Source: Gammaproteobacteria bacterium (GTDB lineage Bacteria; Pseudomonadota; Gammaproteobacteria; Arenicellales; Arenicellaceae). Taken from it: a DNA stretch of 64,000 bases. The notes under the pieces are model-generated. The model did no database searches and was not told where the DNA came from. It saw nothing but the letters and a program-made list of their open reading frames with translations. The stretch covers positions 1 through 64,000 of the forward strand of contig JAKVBA010000004.1 in the NCBI GenBank assembly GCA_022447525.1. The letters run 5' to 3'. Below, in pieces: positions 40,560 to 51,290 of this stretch; the first letter of the stretch is position 1, and each line of letters starts with the position of its first letter. Position numbers and translations under genes: made by a program.

Positions 40560-41627
40560 ATGACCGCAGCAAATAATGCCCCCTTAACAAAACCATACCT
40601 ACCCTATCCCTTTGAAAAGGGTTGGGCACCCGAACCCGGCAAACCTTTTGAGGTCTCAGCAGGCGTGTTTTGGTTGCGTATGCCGCTGCCAGGGTCCCTA
40701 AATCATATTAACCTATGGTTGTTAAAAGACAATGAGGAATGGGTGATTGTCGATACGGGTATAGATGCAGAATCCTGTAAAGCAGTATGGGAGCAGGTGT
40801 TCGAGACATTCTGCTTGCCAAGTCAAGTTAACAGGATCTACATCACTCATTTTCATATGGATCATATCGGTTTAGCCTCTTGGCTAGCACTAAAATGCCA
40901 TGCTCGCATTTATATGACGCGCGGAGAGTTCGCTCGCTATCATGGAATCGTGATACGAGATGAGGAAAAAAATACTGAGACAGTAAGATCCTATTATCAC
41001 TCACTGGGCTTCGATCAAGATACTTGCAACGCCACAGTCAAGTTTTTCAAGGCGGACAACAAACCTAAAGAAGCTCGAGTGCAGCCTGAGCAGGTGAGCT
41101 ACATAAAGGAGGGAGACCGCTTTACTACTGGTGGCAATCAGTGGGAAGTGATTGGCGGCAATGGTCATTCGCCCGAACATGCATGCTTTTATAACGAAGA
41201 AGATCAAATAATGATTTCCGGTGATCAATCACTGCCTCGTATTTCTTCGAATGTCAGTATTTATCCTGGAAATAATGATAAAAATCCGCTTGGGGATTGG
41301 ATCTCATCATGCGAAAAGCTGCGAGATCGAATACCGCAACAGGTCACTATTTTGCCAGCCCATCAGGAACCATTTAGAAACAACCCGGCACGCATGCAAT
41401 ACATCATTGATGAACATCAGATTCAATTAGATGTTTTGCGCACCGCCTTGGTTGATGCACAAAATGTCACCAGCGCCAGAAGGCATCTCTTTGACAGAAA
41501 ACTTGATCCAGTGCAAAAAGTGTTAGCCACAGGAGAAACCATGGCACACTTGCGTTATTTGACAGAGTCTGGAGAAGTTAAAGAATGGTTAGATGATGAC
41601 GGCATTATCTGGTTTCAAACCACTTAG
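40560..41627 (+). CDS. Metallo-beta-lactamase-fold hydrolase
   Basis: About 355 residues from the ATG at 40560; the track begins at an upstream TTG. The THFHMDHIG motif gives the Zn site, with His in GNGHSPEH and Asp in ISGDQ. The C-terminus (about 290-355) carries the winged-helix-like tail of this MBL subfamily (RKLDPVQKVLATGETMAHL). Substrate unknown; members include thioesters and lactone hydrolases. No operon partner on either side. Confidence 0.9.
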   Translation: MTAANNAPLTKPYLPYPFEKGWAPEPGKPFEVSAGVFWLRMPLPGSLNHINLWLLKDNEEWVIVDTGIDAESCKAVWEQVFETFCLPSQVNRIYITHFHMDHIGLASWLALKCHARIYMTRGEFARYHGIVIRDEEKNTETVRSYYHSLGFDQDTCNATVKFFKADNKPKEARVQPEQVSYIKEGDRFTTGGNQWEVIGGNGHSPEHACFYNEEDQIMISGDQSLPRISSNVSIYPGNNDKNPLGDWISSCEKLRDRIPQQVTILPAHQEPFRNNPARMQYIIDEHQIQLDVLRTALVDAQNVTSARRHLFDRKLDPVQKVLATGETMAHLRYLTESGEVKEWLDDDGIIWFQTT

Positions 41628-41847
41628 CCTGTCACTTAACGCCGAAAAAATAAACGACTAACTACTGCTTTGCTAAACCATCATTATCGAGATCCCGTTT
41701 GCGCTTACGCGTGCTTAGCCAGTGTTGTCACTGGATGATTAAGTCGTTGATTGTCTGCTGTGATATTCGTTTTTGCTCAAGGCTGCCACAAGTTTTGAAA
41801 GCCAATTTACACCCTTTGTTTTTTTTAGTGGCTTTAAAAATGGCCTG
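41628..41847. other. Intergenic region between convergent genes
   Basis: 220 bp between the ends of two convergent genes. No gene and no clear hairpin-T-run terminator seen. Confidence 0.4.
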
Positions 41848-43086
41848 CTATTGTCTTTCTCTGAAAAAATCTTCTGGGTCTATTTGGTAATAGTCACTTC
41901 GGTGTCTTACATTAATATCCCTGTCTCTCCCTATCACCTTGTTTGAGACTCCGTTGAGTTTGGCGTTATAACGACCGCGTTGTTCAGCAGTACGCGAGAG
42001 TTCGAAGGCTTTTTTCATGTCTTTTAGAGCCAATTTGTAATTCCTCTCCATTAAGCGCACGCGACTCCTAAGTTCGAAAAATCTGGGGTCTTTATCATAA
42101 AGTCTTATCGCTCGATTCAAGTACTGTCTGGATTTAGCGTAATCCTCCTTAGTAAACTCCGATTGGGCATTATTAAAGTGATAATATGGATTCCGCAATC
42201 TAGCTTGACGCGCTCTTTTTGATAAACGAGATGCTAAATTCAACCTGCCTTGGCTTCGATACAGTAGTTCCAGACCTTTGGTAGCAGTTCTATTGTAGTG
42301 ATCTAATTCAAGAGCGGCAATAAAGTAGTGTTCCGCTGCTAGGGTATTACCGGATCTTTTGCTTATGGTTGCTAAGTTGGCCCAAAGATTTGGATTCTTT
42401 GGATCTAGTGATGCGGCCATTTTGGCGTGATCCAAAGACTTAGTAAGATCATTTTGATCTAGATAGTCTATCGCCAAATTGCTTTTTAGCATCGCGATGG
42501 CAGCGTACTCAGAGATAGGCTGTTGGGGTAGGGTTGGGTCGTATTCAGACGCTGCCAAATCAAATACTTTGTGCTGACCTTGGGAGCGATAAACCGCATT
42601 TACATGTTGATAAAATAATACTGTGTTATTTTCCGTCATACCCCAAGTGCTGGGGATTGTTACACTATTGTATTGAAAATCTAACCCCAACTCTTTCGCT
42701 ATTCTTATTATAAGGATGGTGTAACTAAGACAGTTCGCACGCCTTTTTTCAATGACCTCCTGAGGCGTTAAGTTGGCGGAGATATCATATTCTATACCCA
42801 GACCTATTGACTTATCTGCGACCCAGTAACCCAACAGGTCGGTCACGTAATTTTCATCCTCTTTACCGAAGAAATCTATAATCAATTCTCTCGTGTTTGA
42901 GTCTAGCTTGGTGATTTCACTCAACAGATTTGGTCGCTTTTTCAATTCTTGATGACTAAAATCCACCACCTCTTTCACCAATTGGGAGTGAAAAATATTT
43001 TTTGAATCTATCGCTTTGGGACCGGTGCTTGTGCACGAACTGAGAAAAAACAAAGCCATAGTTGTTAAAAGCAACGTTACTCTCAT
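41848..43086 (-). CDS. Lipoprotein with transglutaminase-like and TPR domains
   Basis: 412 residues. Lipoprotein signal peptide with lipobox LSSCTS. The first half (about 100-200) is transglutaminase-like, with the Cys in RANCLSYTI, the His in YQHVNAVY and the Asp in FDLAASEYD. The second half (about 215-380) holds TPR-like repeats: NPNLWANLATISKRSG, YYHFNNAQSEF and DPRFFELRSRVRL. A surface or periplasmic protein processing or binding other proteins is likely. No named family. No promoter assigned. Confidence 0.8.
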   Translation of the reverse strand: MRVTLLLTTMALFFLSSCTSTGPKAIDSKNIFHSQLVKEVVDFSHQELKKRPNLLSEITKLDSNTRELIIDFFGKEDENYVTDLLGYWVADKSIGLGIEYDISANLTPQEVIEKRRANCLSYTILIIRIAKELGLDFQYNSVTIPSTWGMTENNTVLFYQHVNAVYRSQGQHKVFDLAASEYDPTLPQQPISEYAAIAMLKSNLAIDYLDQNDLTKSLDHAKMAASLDPKNPNLWANLATISKRSGNTLAAEHYFIAALELDHYNRTATKGLELLYRSQGRLNLASRLSKRARQARLRNPYYHFNNAQSEFTKEDYAKSRQYLNRAIRLYDKDPRFFELRSRVRLMERNYKLALKDMKKAFELSRTAEQRGRYNAKLNGVSNKVIGRDRDINVRHRSDYYQIDPEDFFRERQ

Positions 43087-43370
43087 TTTAGCTCCAATAT
43101 CACAGTTGGTACGCCTCCATTAAAGCAGATAGCGAGACAGTTATCTATTTGTGAGTAGACAAAGCGAGGCGATTTGACCACGGTGAGTCAAGATCTGCTG
43201 TTGTTTCAACCTAGAGGCGCGAGAACGGTCAATACCAACAAGCTGTGTTGTGAATAAGCGATTCAATGAACGAAGACTGTAAAATAATCAAAAAAACTTT
43301 TGATACAGCTAACTTATGTCCTTAAACGCTGGAAATTAACCATTGATGCCTTTATACTGCCGCGACATTT
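43087..43370. other. Divergent promoter region before ahcY
   Basis: 284 bp between the divergent TPR lipoprotein gene and the SAH riboswitch. It should contain both promoters; I saw no confident -10/-35 pair. Confidence 0.4.
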
Positions 43371-43440
43371 CGCTTGAGGAGCGTTGCAATGGGATCCCCT
43401 CCCGTCAGGCTCAAGCGTTTCAAACAGATAACGGCGCTCG
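43371..43440 (+). promoter_or_regulatory. SAH riboswitch upstream of ahcY
   Basis: The consensus elements of the S-adenosylhomocysteine riboswitch are all present in order: GAGGAGCGTTGCAA, then CCGTCAGGCTC, then AACGGCGCTC. The GAGC/GCTC and GAGCG/CGCTC pairings support the pseudoknot fold. SAH binding turns ahcY on in other bacteria. It lies 37 bp before the start codon, so translational or transcriptional control of ahcY is expected. Confidence 0.93.
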
Positions 43441-43476
43441 TTTTTCATTAACTTTATTTTTAAGCGGAGATGAAAG

Positions 43477-44895
43477 ATGAGTGCAAATCCATCTATTCCT
43501 GAATTTACCGACTATCTAGTCAAAGACATCAACCTTGCTGATTTCGGTCGCAAAGAAATTGCGATTGCCGAGACGGAAATGCCTGGCCTGGTTTCAATAC
43601 GTGAAGAGTATCGGTCTGAGCAGCCACTAAAGGGCGCTAAGATCGCCGGGTCATTGCATATGACTATTCAAACAGCGGTGCTGATCGAAACTCTGGTTGC
43701 TCTTGGCGCAGAAGTTCGCTGGGCCTCTTGTAATATCTATTCCACGCAAGATCATGCAGCAGCAGCTATCGCTGCTCAAAACATTCCAGTTTTCGCGTTC
43801 AAAGGCGAAACATTGGATGAGTACTGGGAGTACACACACCAGATCATGAACTGGGAAGGCGATACTGGGCCGAATATGATTCTGGACGACGGTGGCGACG
43901 CAACAATGTTGTTGATATTAGGATCAAAGGCAGAAAAAGATATCTCTGTATTGGCAAATCCTGGCAGCGAAGAAGAAATCTGCTTATTCAATGCGATTAA
44001 AAAGACGCTTGCTAAAGACAACACTTGGTATTCTCGTCGATTAGCTGGCGTGCAAGGGGTTACTGAAGAAACTACAACGGGTGTAGCTCGTTTGTACAAA
44101 ATGGTTGAAGACGGTGAGTTGCCTTTCCCTGCGATCAACGTAAACGACTCGGTGACCAAATCTAAGTTCGATAATTTATACGGCTGTCGTGAATCATTAG
44201 TTGACTCAATTAAGCGCGCAACAGACGTGATGATCGCAGGCAAAACTGCGGTTGTGTGTGGCTATGGTGATGTGGGTAAAGGTTCGGCAGCTTCACTACG
44301 TGGCCTTGGTGCCATTGTTAAGGTAACTGAAATTGACCCGATTTGCGCCTTACAGGCAGCTATGGAAGGTTATGAGGTGGTTACTCTTGAAGACGCTGTT
44401 GCCGACGCAGATATCTTTGTTACAACTACCGGTAACTACGACATCATTCGTCGTGAGCACATGGAGGCGATGAAAGATCAAGCTATCGTTTGTAACATTG
44501 GCCACTTCGATAACGAAATCGATGTTGCCGGTTTAGAAGACTGCAAATGGGAAAATATCAAAGACCAAGTAGATCATGTGATCTTCCCTGATGGTAAGCG
44601 AATTATACTTTTAGCTAAAGGTCGTTTGGTAAATCTTGGCTGTGCTACCGGTCATCCGAGCTTTGTAATGTCAAACTCGTTTACCAACCAAACATTGGCG
44701 CAAATCGAGTTGTGGAGCAAAGGCGATAACTACGAAAATAACGTTTACATCTTGCCCAAGCACTTAGACGAAAAAGTAGCCCGTTTGCACCTTGAAAAAA
44801 TCGGTGCAAAGTTGACTACTCTGACACCAGAGCAAGCTGACTACATCAACGTAGAAGTAGACGGCCCATACAAACAAGAGCACTATCGTTATTAG
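43477..44895 (+). CDS. ahcY: S-adenosylhomocysteine hydrolase
   Basis: 472 residues. NAD-binding [15 protein letters not shown] and the C-terminal [15 protein letters not shown] tail typical of AhcY are present. It splits SAH into adenosine and homocysteine. The RBS GGAGATGAAAG precedes the ATG. It is controlled by the SAH riboswitch. Next in the pathway are metF and the split metH, which recycle the homocysteine made here. Confidence 0.98.
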   Translation: MSANPSIPEFTDYLVKDINLADFGRKEIAIAETEMPGLVSIREEYRSEQPLKGAKIAGSLHMTIQTAVLIETLVALGAEVRWASCNIYSTQDHAAAAIAAQNIPVFAFKGETLDEYWEYTHQIMNWEGDTGPNMILDDGGDATMLLILGSKAEKDISVLANPGSEEEICLFNAIKKTLAKDNTWYSRRLAGVQGVTEETTTGVARLYKMVEDGELPFPAINVNDSVTKSKFDNLYGCRESLVDSIKRATDVMIAGKTAVVCGYGDVGKGSAASLRGLGAIVKVTEIDPICALQAAMEGYEVVTLEDAVADADIFVTTTGNYDIIRREHMEAMKDQAIVCNIGHFDNEIDVAGLEDCKWENIKDQVDHVIFPDGKRIILLAKGRLVNLGCATGHPSFVMSNSFTNQTLAQIELWSKGDNYENNVYILPKHLDEKVARLHLEKIGAKLTTLTPEQADYINVEVDGPYKQEHYRY

Positions 44896-44937
44896 GCTGT
44901 TTGGCTTTTTATTGCCAACAAGCAAATAGGTAACGTA

Positions 44938-44974
44938 GGCGCTGCTGATCTTCCAGCAGCGCCGATTGCTTTTC
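44938..44974 (+). terminator. Terminator-like hairpin after ahcY
   Basis: GGCGCTGCTG and CAGCAGCGCC form a strong 10-bp stem with a 6-nt loop, but the T run after it is interrupted (GATTGCTTTTC). It probably ends ahcY transcription incompletely. Confidence 0.6.
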
Positions 44975-45107
44975 TTCGGTGCGCATACAACGCGTGGTCA
45001 CCCATTTCACTCGAGCATACCTTGATGAGAGCCGCATAGGTTTTTGACTGCTCAAAAGGGTGACCGCATCATGTTTGTTCGCCCAGTAAATCCAGAAAAC
45101 CGTCATT

Positions 45108-45953
45108 ATGAGTAATAGTAACGCCGAACTCAGTTTTGAGTTCTTTCCGCCGAGAACAGATAAAGGCTTCGAGAATCTTAGTAAAGTACAGACAGCGCTA
45201 GCTAAGTTTAACCCGACGTTTTTTTCGGTAACATACGGCGCCGGTGGTAGCACCCAAGAAGGTACGTTCGACGCAGTAAAGTCGATCTTAGACACTGGCT
45301 CGGCGGCGGCGCCACACTTAACTTGTGTGGGTGCATCTCACGATTTGATAAAAACCACTGTCCAACAATATTTGGACGTTGGTGTTCGGCGCATCGTGGT
45401 TTTACGTGGTGACCTACCAAGCGGAATGGTTGAGCGCGGTGACTTTAAATATGCAGAGGATTTGGTTCGATTCATTCGACAAGAGTTTGGTGATGATCTG
45501 CATTTAGAAGTTGCTGCTTACCCAGATTTCCATCCCGAGTCGGCCAACCCGTTGACTGATATTCAATACTTAAAGCGCAAGTTCGATGCTGGTGCCAGTT
45601 CGGCGATAACTCAATATTTTTATAACGCAGATAGTTACTTTGCGTTTGTAGATGAAGCACAACATATGGGCGTTAATGCTCCAATCGTGCCCGGCATCAT
45701 GCCAATAACAAATTACGCCACACTAGTTAGATTTTCCGATGCCTGTGGCGCCGAATTGCCGCGCTGGATCAGATCCCGACTGGAGCAGTATCAAAATGAT
45801 GAAGCCTCACTGAAGGCGTTTGGTATCGATGTGGTGACTCATTTGTGTCATGACCTTCTTGATAATGATGTGCCTGGTTTGCATTTTTATGCGCTCAATA
45901 AACTAGATCCGACCACGCAAATATGTCGAAATCTAGGCATCATAGAGCAGTAA
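45108..45953 (+). CDS. metF: 5,10-methylenetetrahydrofolate reductase
   Basis: 281 residues. FAD/NADH-type TIM barrel with SFEFFPPRTDKG at the N-terminus, the conserved VTYGAGGS, and the PGIMPITNY loop. It makes the methyl-folate used by MetH. The metH N-terminal half starts 37 bp later. Ribosome site weak. Confidence 0.96.
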   Translation: MSNSNAELSFEFFPPRTDKGFENLSKVQTALAKFNPTFFSVTYGAGGSTQEGTFDAVKSILDTGSAAAPHLTCVGASHDLIKTTVQQYLDVGVRRIVVLRGDLPSGMVERGDFKYAEDLVRFIRQEFGDDLHLEVAAYPDFHPESANPLTDIQYLKRKFDAGASSAITQYFYNADSYFAFVDEAQHMGVNAPIVPGIMPITNYATLVRFSDACGAELPRWIRSRLEQYQNDEASLKAFGIDVVTHLCHDLLDNDVPGLHFYALNKLDPTTQICRNLGIIEQ

Positions 45954-45989
45954 TCACATGCGTCAAACGAGATCTGCTAGGGAAATAAT

Positions 45990-46982
45990 ATGAGTGTTCG
46001 AGAAACCCTGTTAAGTCTGATGGCTGAGCGTATTCTAGTTTTAGACGGCGCCATGGGCACTATGATTCAACGTCACAAACTAGAAGAAGAAGATTATCGC
46101 GGCGAGCGATTTGCCGATTGGGAAACGCCACTTAAAGGGATGAATGATCTTTTGGTATTGACTCAACCAGAACTCATTGCCGGTATTCATAAACAGTACT
46201 TGGATGCAGGGGCTGATATTATAGAAACCAATAATTTTAACGCGACACCAAGCGACTTGAAGCGATACGGCTTACAGGACTTTGCGTACGAAATTAATGT
46301 GGCGGCAGCAAGGCTTGCAAAACAATGCGCGGAAGAGGCTTCCACTGAAGACAAACCAAGGTTTGTTGCTGGCGTATTGGGGCCAAACCAAAAAACCGCA
46401 TCAGTATCAGTCGATGTAAACGACCCAGGCGCTAGAGCGATCACCTTCGATGAATTGGTCGAAGACTATTCAGTCGCAACACGAGGATTAATCGAAGGTG
46501 GAGCGGATATTATTCTGATCGAAACAGTGTTTGACACACTCAACGCAAAGGCGGCTGTTTTTGGAGCGCAAACTGTCTTTGATGAGGACGCCATAGAGTT
46601 GCCGATTATGATTTCGGGCACCATAACCGATGCATCAGGGCGCACTCTAACGGGACAGGTTACAGAAGCGTTTTACAATAGTTTGCGACACGCCCAGCCA
46701 CTGACGATTGGCCTGAATTGCGCCCTTGGCCCAAACGATCTGCGTCAATACATTGCCGAAATGGCTAGAGTCTCAGGTGTTGGCGTGTCGGCCCATCCCA
46801 ATGCCGGACTTCCGAATGAGTTGGGTGAGTACGATATGGAGCCGGAAGAGATGGCGTCTCATCTTAAAGAGTGGGCAGAAAGCGGCTTTTTAAACATCGT
46901 GGGCGGTTGTTGTGGCTCGTCACCAGATCACATCAAAGCCATTGCAGATGGGGTGTCTGATAAAGCACCTCGTAGAATGTAA
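45990..46982 (+). CDS. metH: Methionine synthase, homocysteine-binding part (split MetH)
   Basis: 330 residues forming only the homocysteine methyltransferase barrel of MetH. The Zn-binding Cys are visible in GLNCALGP and VGGCCGSSP. It is a complete domain with its own start (AGGGAA ribosome site) and stop. The rest of MetH is encoded 27 bp downstream in a separate gene. It binds homocysteine and receives the methyl group from the B12 half. Confidence 0.92.
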   Translation: MSVRETLLSLMAERILVLDGAMGTMIQRHKLEEEDYRGERFADWETPLKGMNDLLVLTQPELIAGIHKQYLDAGADIIETNNFNATPSDLKRYGLQDFAYEINVAAARLAKQCAEEASTEDKPRFVAGVLGPNQKTASVSVDVNDPGARAITFDELVEDYSVATRGLIEGGADIILIETVFDTLNAKAAVFGAQTVFDEDAIELPIMISGTITDASGRTLTGQVTEAFYNSLRHAQPLTIGLNCALGPNDLRQYIAEMARVSGVGVSAHPNAGLPNELGEYDMEPEEMASHLKEWAESGFLNIVGGCCGSSPDHIKAIADGVSDKAPRRM

Positions 46983-47009
46983 GCAACGATTGAGCATAGG
47001 GGTTAAATC

Positions 47010-49700
47010 ATGGGCAAACCAGTTTCAATGCGTCTTTCTGGATTAGAGCCGTTCAATATCGGCGGGGATACGCTGTTTGTAAACATAGGTGAAAGAACCA
47101 ACGTTACAGGCTCAGCAAAGTTCAAAAAGCTCATTAAAGAAGAGGATTACGAGGCCGCATTAGAGGTAGCGCGCCAACAAGTTGAAGCCGGTGCTCAGAT
47201 TATCGATGTCAACATGGACGAAGGTTTGATTGACGCCGAAAAAGTCATGGTTACCTTTTTAAATTTGATGGCCTCTGAGCCGGATATTTCCAGAGTACCG
47301 GTGATGATCGACTCCTCCAAGTGGGAAGTTATCGAGGCGGGTCTAAAATGTCTGCAAGGCAAAGGCATTGTAAACTCGATCTCACTTAAAGAGGGCGAGG
47401 AGAAATTTATAGAGCAGGCCAAACTGGTAAGACGCTACGGCGCCGCCGTTATCGTCATGGCCTTTGATGAAGTTGGGCAAGCAGACACCAAAGAGCGCAA
47501 AGTAGAGATTTGTACGCGCGCCTACAAGGTACTCACTGAAAAAGTTGGCTTTCCTCCGGAAGACATCATTTTTGATCCAAATATTTTTGCCATCGCCACC
47601 GGGATAGATGAGCACAATAATTACGCGGTTGATTTTATAGAGGCCACACGTGAAATAAAAGCCACGTTACCATATGCCCAAGTATCTGGCGGTGTATCCA
47701 ACGTATCGTTCTCGTTTCGTGGTAATAATCCGGTCCGCGAAGCTATTCACTCGGTTTTTTTATACCATGCAATCAAAGCCGGTATGGACATGGGTATTGT
47801 CAATGCCGGTCAACTGGCGATCTACGAAGACCTCCCGGAAGAGCTGCGCGACAAAGTAGAAGCCGTGGTATTGAATACTACAGATACCGCTACTGAAGAC
47901 CTACTTGCCATTGCGGATAAATATCGTGGTGATGGCAAGGCTGTGGATAACCAACAAGACCTTGAATGGCGTACATGGGACGTCAATAAAAGACTTGCGC
48001 ATGCGCTAGTCAAAGGTATTACCGAATTCATTGAAGAAGATACCGAACAAGCCCGTGTAAATGCCGACAAACCTCTTCACGTAATTGAGGGACCGCTGAT
48101 GGATGGTATGAATATCGTCGGTGATTTGTTTGGTTCTGGAAAAATGTTCTTACCACAGGTAGTGAAATCGGCGCGAGTAATGAAAAAGGCCGTCGCATAT
48201 TTGATGCCCTATATCGAAGAAGAAAAGGAAGAGGGCGATACCAACGGTCGAATTTTGATGGCCACGGTAAAAGGTGATGTGCATGATATCGGTAAAAATA
48301 TTGTAGGCGTGGTACTGCAGTGCAATAACTTCGAAGTGGTAGACCTCGGTGTTATGGTGCCGGCCGAGCAGATCTTAAAAGAAGCCATCGCCAATCAATG
48401 CGACATGATTGGCCTCTCTGGTTTGATCACACCATCACTTGATGAAATGGTCCACGTGGCGAAAGAGATGGAACGCCAAGGCGTTGATATGCCGTTGATG
48501 ATTGGAGGAGCGACCACATCAAAAGTGCATACTGCGTTAAAGATCGAACCTAATCTTTTAAAGGACCAAGTAGTCCATGTTGCCGACGCTTCTCGAGCAG
48601 TTGGTGTAGCGCAAAATCTATTGTCTGCAGAAAATAAATCCGGGTTTGTTGCGGATCTAAAAGAAGAATACGACCGTATTCGAGTTGAGCGGGCCAAGCA
48701 TGGCAAAGTACATAAAACGCTCGAAATTAAAGAAGCCAGGGCTAAAAAGGTTGATATCGATTGGGCCAACTACACTCCAGATAAACCAAGCTTTTTAGGG
48801 CTTAAAACGTTTGACGATTATGACTTAGAAGACCTAGTTGACCGTATTGACTGGACACCGTTTTTCAGCGCATGGGAGTTGGCTGGTCGATATCCCCGTA
48901 TTTTAGAAGACGAAGTAATCGGTGAAGAGGCCAAAAAACTATTCGCGGATGGTCAGGTTATGCTCAAAAAAATTATTGATGAGCAATGGTTACAGGCACG
49001 TGGTGTTATAGGTTTCTTTCCAGCAAATAGCTCGGGCGATGATATCGAAGTCTACGTAGATGAAACTCGAGACTCAGTTGCTCATACTTTGCATAACCTA
49101 CGGCAACAGGACAAAAAGAAAAATCAACAACAACCAAACTACTGTCTGTCTGACTACATCGCACCCAAAGAAACTAATCTGGCAGACTATATTGGCGGTT
49201 TTGCGGTCACCACTGGACATAAAATCGAAGAAAAGATAGCGGAGTTTGAAGCCGATAACGATGACTACAACTCAATCATGCTCAAAGTTCTCGCAGACCG
49301 ACTAGCCGAAGCGTTTGCTGAACGAATGCATGAGCGTGTGCGAAAAGAATTCTGGGGTTATGAAGTTCAAGAATCGCTAAGTAACGAAGAGCTTATCAAA
49401 GAAAAGTACCGCGGCATCCGTCCGGCGCCTGGTTACCCTGCATGCCCTGACCATACTGAAAAAGCCACACTTTGGCAGATGCTAAAGCCCGAGGAAAATG
49501 CAGGCATGACCATCACCGAAAGTTTTGCCATGCTGCCTACGGCTGCTGTCAGTGGATGGTACTTTGCGCATCCCGAATCCCGATACTTCTCGGTCACTCG
49601 TATTCAAGAAGATCAGGTTATAGACTACGCCGAGCGCAAAGGTATGGATACCATGAGCGCAGAGCGCTGGTTAGCGCCGATCTTGGGCTACGATGTATAG
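47010..49700 (+). CDS. metH: Methionine synthase, folate/B12/activation part (split MetH)
   Basis: 896 residues. The pterin-binding domain begins [15 protein letters not shown]. The cap and B12 domain carry [11 protein letters not shown] (the His ligand to cobalt). The activation domain contains [15 protein letters not shown]. The start has AGGGG ribosome spacing. It makes full MetH only together with the upstream gene. The clean stop-start gap with its own ribosome site argues for a real split, not a frameshift. Confidence 0.92.
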   Translation: MGKPVSMRLSGLEPFNIGGDTLFVNIGERTNVTGSAKFKKLIKEEDYEAALEVARQQVEAGAQIIDVNMDEGLIDAEKVMVTFLNLMASEPDISRVPVMIDSSKWEVIEAGLKCLQGKGIVNSISLKEGEEKFIEQAKLVRRYGAAVIVMAFDEVGQADTKERKVEICTRAYKVLTEKVGFPPEDIIFDPNIFAIATGIDEHNNYAVDFIEATREIKATLPYAQVSGGVSNVSFSFRGNNPVREAIHSVFLYHAIKAGMDMGIVNAGQLAIYEDLPEELRDKVEAVVLNTTDTATEDLLAIADKYRGDGKAVDNQQDLEWRTWDVNKRLAHALVKGITEFIEEDTEQARVNADKPLHVIEGPLMDGMNIVGDLFGSGKMFLPQVVKSARVMKKAVAYLMPYIEEEKEEGDTNGRILMATVKGDVHDIGKNIVGVVLQCNNFEVVDLGVMVPAEQILKEAIANQCDMIGLSGLITPSLDEMVHVAKEMERQGVDMPLMIGGATTSKVHTALKIEPNLLKDQVVHVADASRAVGVAQNLLSAENKSGFVADLKEEYDRIRVERAKHGKVHKTLEIKEARAKKVDIDWANYTPDKPSFLGLKTFDDYDLEDLVDRIDWTPFFSAWELAGRYPRILEDEVIGEEAKKLFADGQVMLKKIIDEQWLQARGVIGFFPANSSGDDIEVYVDETRDSVAHTLHNLRQQDKKKNQQQPNYCLSDYIAPKETNLADYIGGFAVTTGHKIEEKIAEFEADNDDYNSIMLKVLADRLAEAFAERMHERVRKEFWGYEVQESLSNEELIKEKYRGIRPAPGYPACPDHTEKATLWQMLKPEENAGMTITESFAMLPTAAVSGWYFAHPESRYFSVTRIQEDQVIDYAERKGMDTMSAERWLAPILGYDV

Positions 49701-50145
49701 ACAAATAGTAAAATTGTAAACAACTTATAATATACCCCTTCGGGGTGATTCATTCAGACTCATTAGAAACTATACTTGTATTCGTTGATTGACTAGCACG
49801 TTGCGCAGAACGTGTGACTCTTTGAGCAAGCAGAAACGTACTGTTTAAGTTTCTCATGATAGGCTGTAAGCGTTCTCGGGTTGGGTCTGAAACGCAAGCG
49901 TATTGTAGCGAGGAATAACTCAATGTATGGGGTTATAAAGAGGGTCCAGTCGAGGGATTTGCTTGCTTGAAGCCAATCAGCACAGGGGTTGGGAGAGTGG
50001 TGCTCGGATTAAAATATCCGTGGCACCACTCTTTCCCTACTCTGTTAAAATACATCTCTTTATTTCTCAAATAGACCTATTTCCCTAAGCGATACTGTAG
50101 CGAAGTAGCGATCAGTCCGGCTCTAACAATAAGTTCTGTATCATT
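49701..50145. other. 445-bp intergenic region after metH
   Basis: No gene is supported. The CCCTTCGGGG hairpin near 49735 is short and lacks a T run. A long hairpin near 49995 is listed separately. The tesB promoter should lie near the right end. Confidence 0.5.
49993..50034 (+). terminator. Long hairpin upstream of tesB
   Basis: AGAGTGGTGC pairs with GCACCACTCT, and an inner GGAT/ATCC step extends the stem. It is followed by TTTCCC, so the T run is weak. It lies about 290 bp past metH and 110 bp before tesB; it could end a metH read-through. Confidence 0.55.
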
Positions 50146-50991
50146 ATGACTAAACATCAAAGCCCACTATTGGACTTCATGGATTGCGAAGTTCTAGACC
50201 TAAATTTATATCGCGGCCAAAGCAAAGATTTAAAAACAGGTCAGGTCTACGGCGGACAAGTTTTAGGGCAAGCCATTAAAGCGGCCTATAACACTATTGC
50301 ACCAGATCGTACGATCCATTCGGCACACGCTTACTTTCTTCTGCGCGGTGACGTAAATGCGCCCATTATTTATGAAGTAGATCGCAGCTTGGATGGTGGC
50401 AGTTTTTCATCGAGAAGAGTGGTAGCGATACAACACGGTCGTCAAATCTTCCACTTGTCTGCTTCGTTTCAAAAACAAGAGAAGGGCCTAGACTTCTACC
50501 GACAATGGACCCCGCCCATAGACGCCTTACACAAAGCTTTAGAGCAAAAAATACCCGAAGAGCACAACTTTCAAAACGAATACTTTGACGTACACTTTTT
50601 ACCAAAACACAAACGCACACACGAAGACTGCGTTCAATACTGGATGAAAGCAAAACATCCGCTGCCCGATGACCTTACCTGTCATCATACAGTGCTAGCA
50701 TATATTTCAGATATGGGCCTTTTACTTTCGACGCTAAATCCGCATGGCCTTGATGAACCAAACATGCAAAAACGTCACGAAAAAGTGTTGCTTGCAACCA
50801 TCGACCATGCAATCTGGTTCCATAGACCGTTCAGAGCTGACGACTGGCTATTTTACCAATGCCGAGTGCAATCAACTGGTAACGGGCGAGGTCTAGCCAA
50901 TGGCAGAGTCTATGATCAAAATGGCACTCTAGTAGCCTCAACCTCTCAGGAAGGGGTATTAAGACTTAGAAAAAACAAGCCCAAAAAATAG
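50146..50991 (+). CDS. tesB: Acyl-CoA thioesterase II
   Basis: 281 residues of the double-hotdog TesB family: VYGGQVLGQAIKAAYN near the start and VQSTGNGRGLANGRVYDQNG at the end. It hydrolyses medium- and long-chain acyl-CoA. Likely useful together with lipase-derived fatty acids, but that link is inferred. Single-gene unit. Confidence 0.94.
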   Translation: MTKHQSPLLDFMDCEVLDLNLYRGQSKDLKTGQVYGGQVLGQAIKAAYNTIAPDRTIHSAHAYFLLRGDVNAPIIYEVDRSLDGGSFSSRRVVAIQHGRQIFHLSASFQKQEKGLDFYRQWTPPIDALHKALEQKIPEEHNFQNEYFDVHFLPKHKRTHEDCVQYWMKAKHPLPDDLTCHHTVLAYISDMGLLLSTLNPHGLDEPNMQKRHEKVLLATIDHAIWFHRPFRADDWLFYQCRVQSTGNGRGLANGRVYDQNGTLVASTSQEGVLRLRKNKPKK

Positions 50992-51290
50992 ATCGACATC
51001 AACCACTCCAAGAACTTAAAACATACATCAAAACTGCAAAAAATACCTTCCTTGGCTCTATCACAAAATGTTTTACCCTTTTAATCTGAAGAACTGGGCT
51101 AATAATACGGTGTGGTCATTCATGGTTTTATCTCACGCATAAACCATAAAGCAAAGCCATACTATGGTTTTGGCTCTACTAGCTCCTTGGGATCGAGGTT
51201 TAATACTATCATAGGGCGTGATTTTTCTATGGTAAACGGTGTAAGTGAACGCTAGAGGCGCTGAAGTAATTATTAAGTTGAAAAAATAAC
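50992..51290. other. Intergenic region with inverted repeats after tesB
   Basis: 299 bp, no gene. Two imperfect inverted repeats built on ATGGTTTTAT / ATAAACCAT and CAAAGCCATA / TATGGTTTTG lie near 51120-51175; they could end tesB transcription. Confidence 0.45.

Noticed and set aside
43651-44243. Minus-strand ORFs of 62 and 155 codons opposite ahcY
   Set aside because: They lie inside the strongly conserved ahcY gene and have no independent evidence.
44909-45295. 128-codon minus-strand ORF opposite the ahcY-metF gap and metF start
   Set aside because: It overlaps metF antisense and shows no motif; a shadow of metF codon pattern.
49733-49748. CCCTTCGGGG hairpin after metH as a terminator
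   Set aside because: Three to four base pairs only and no T run.
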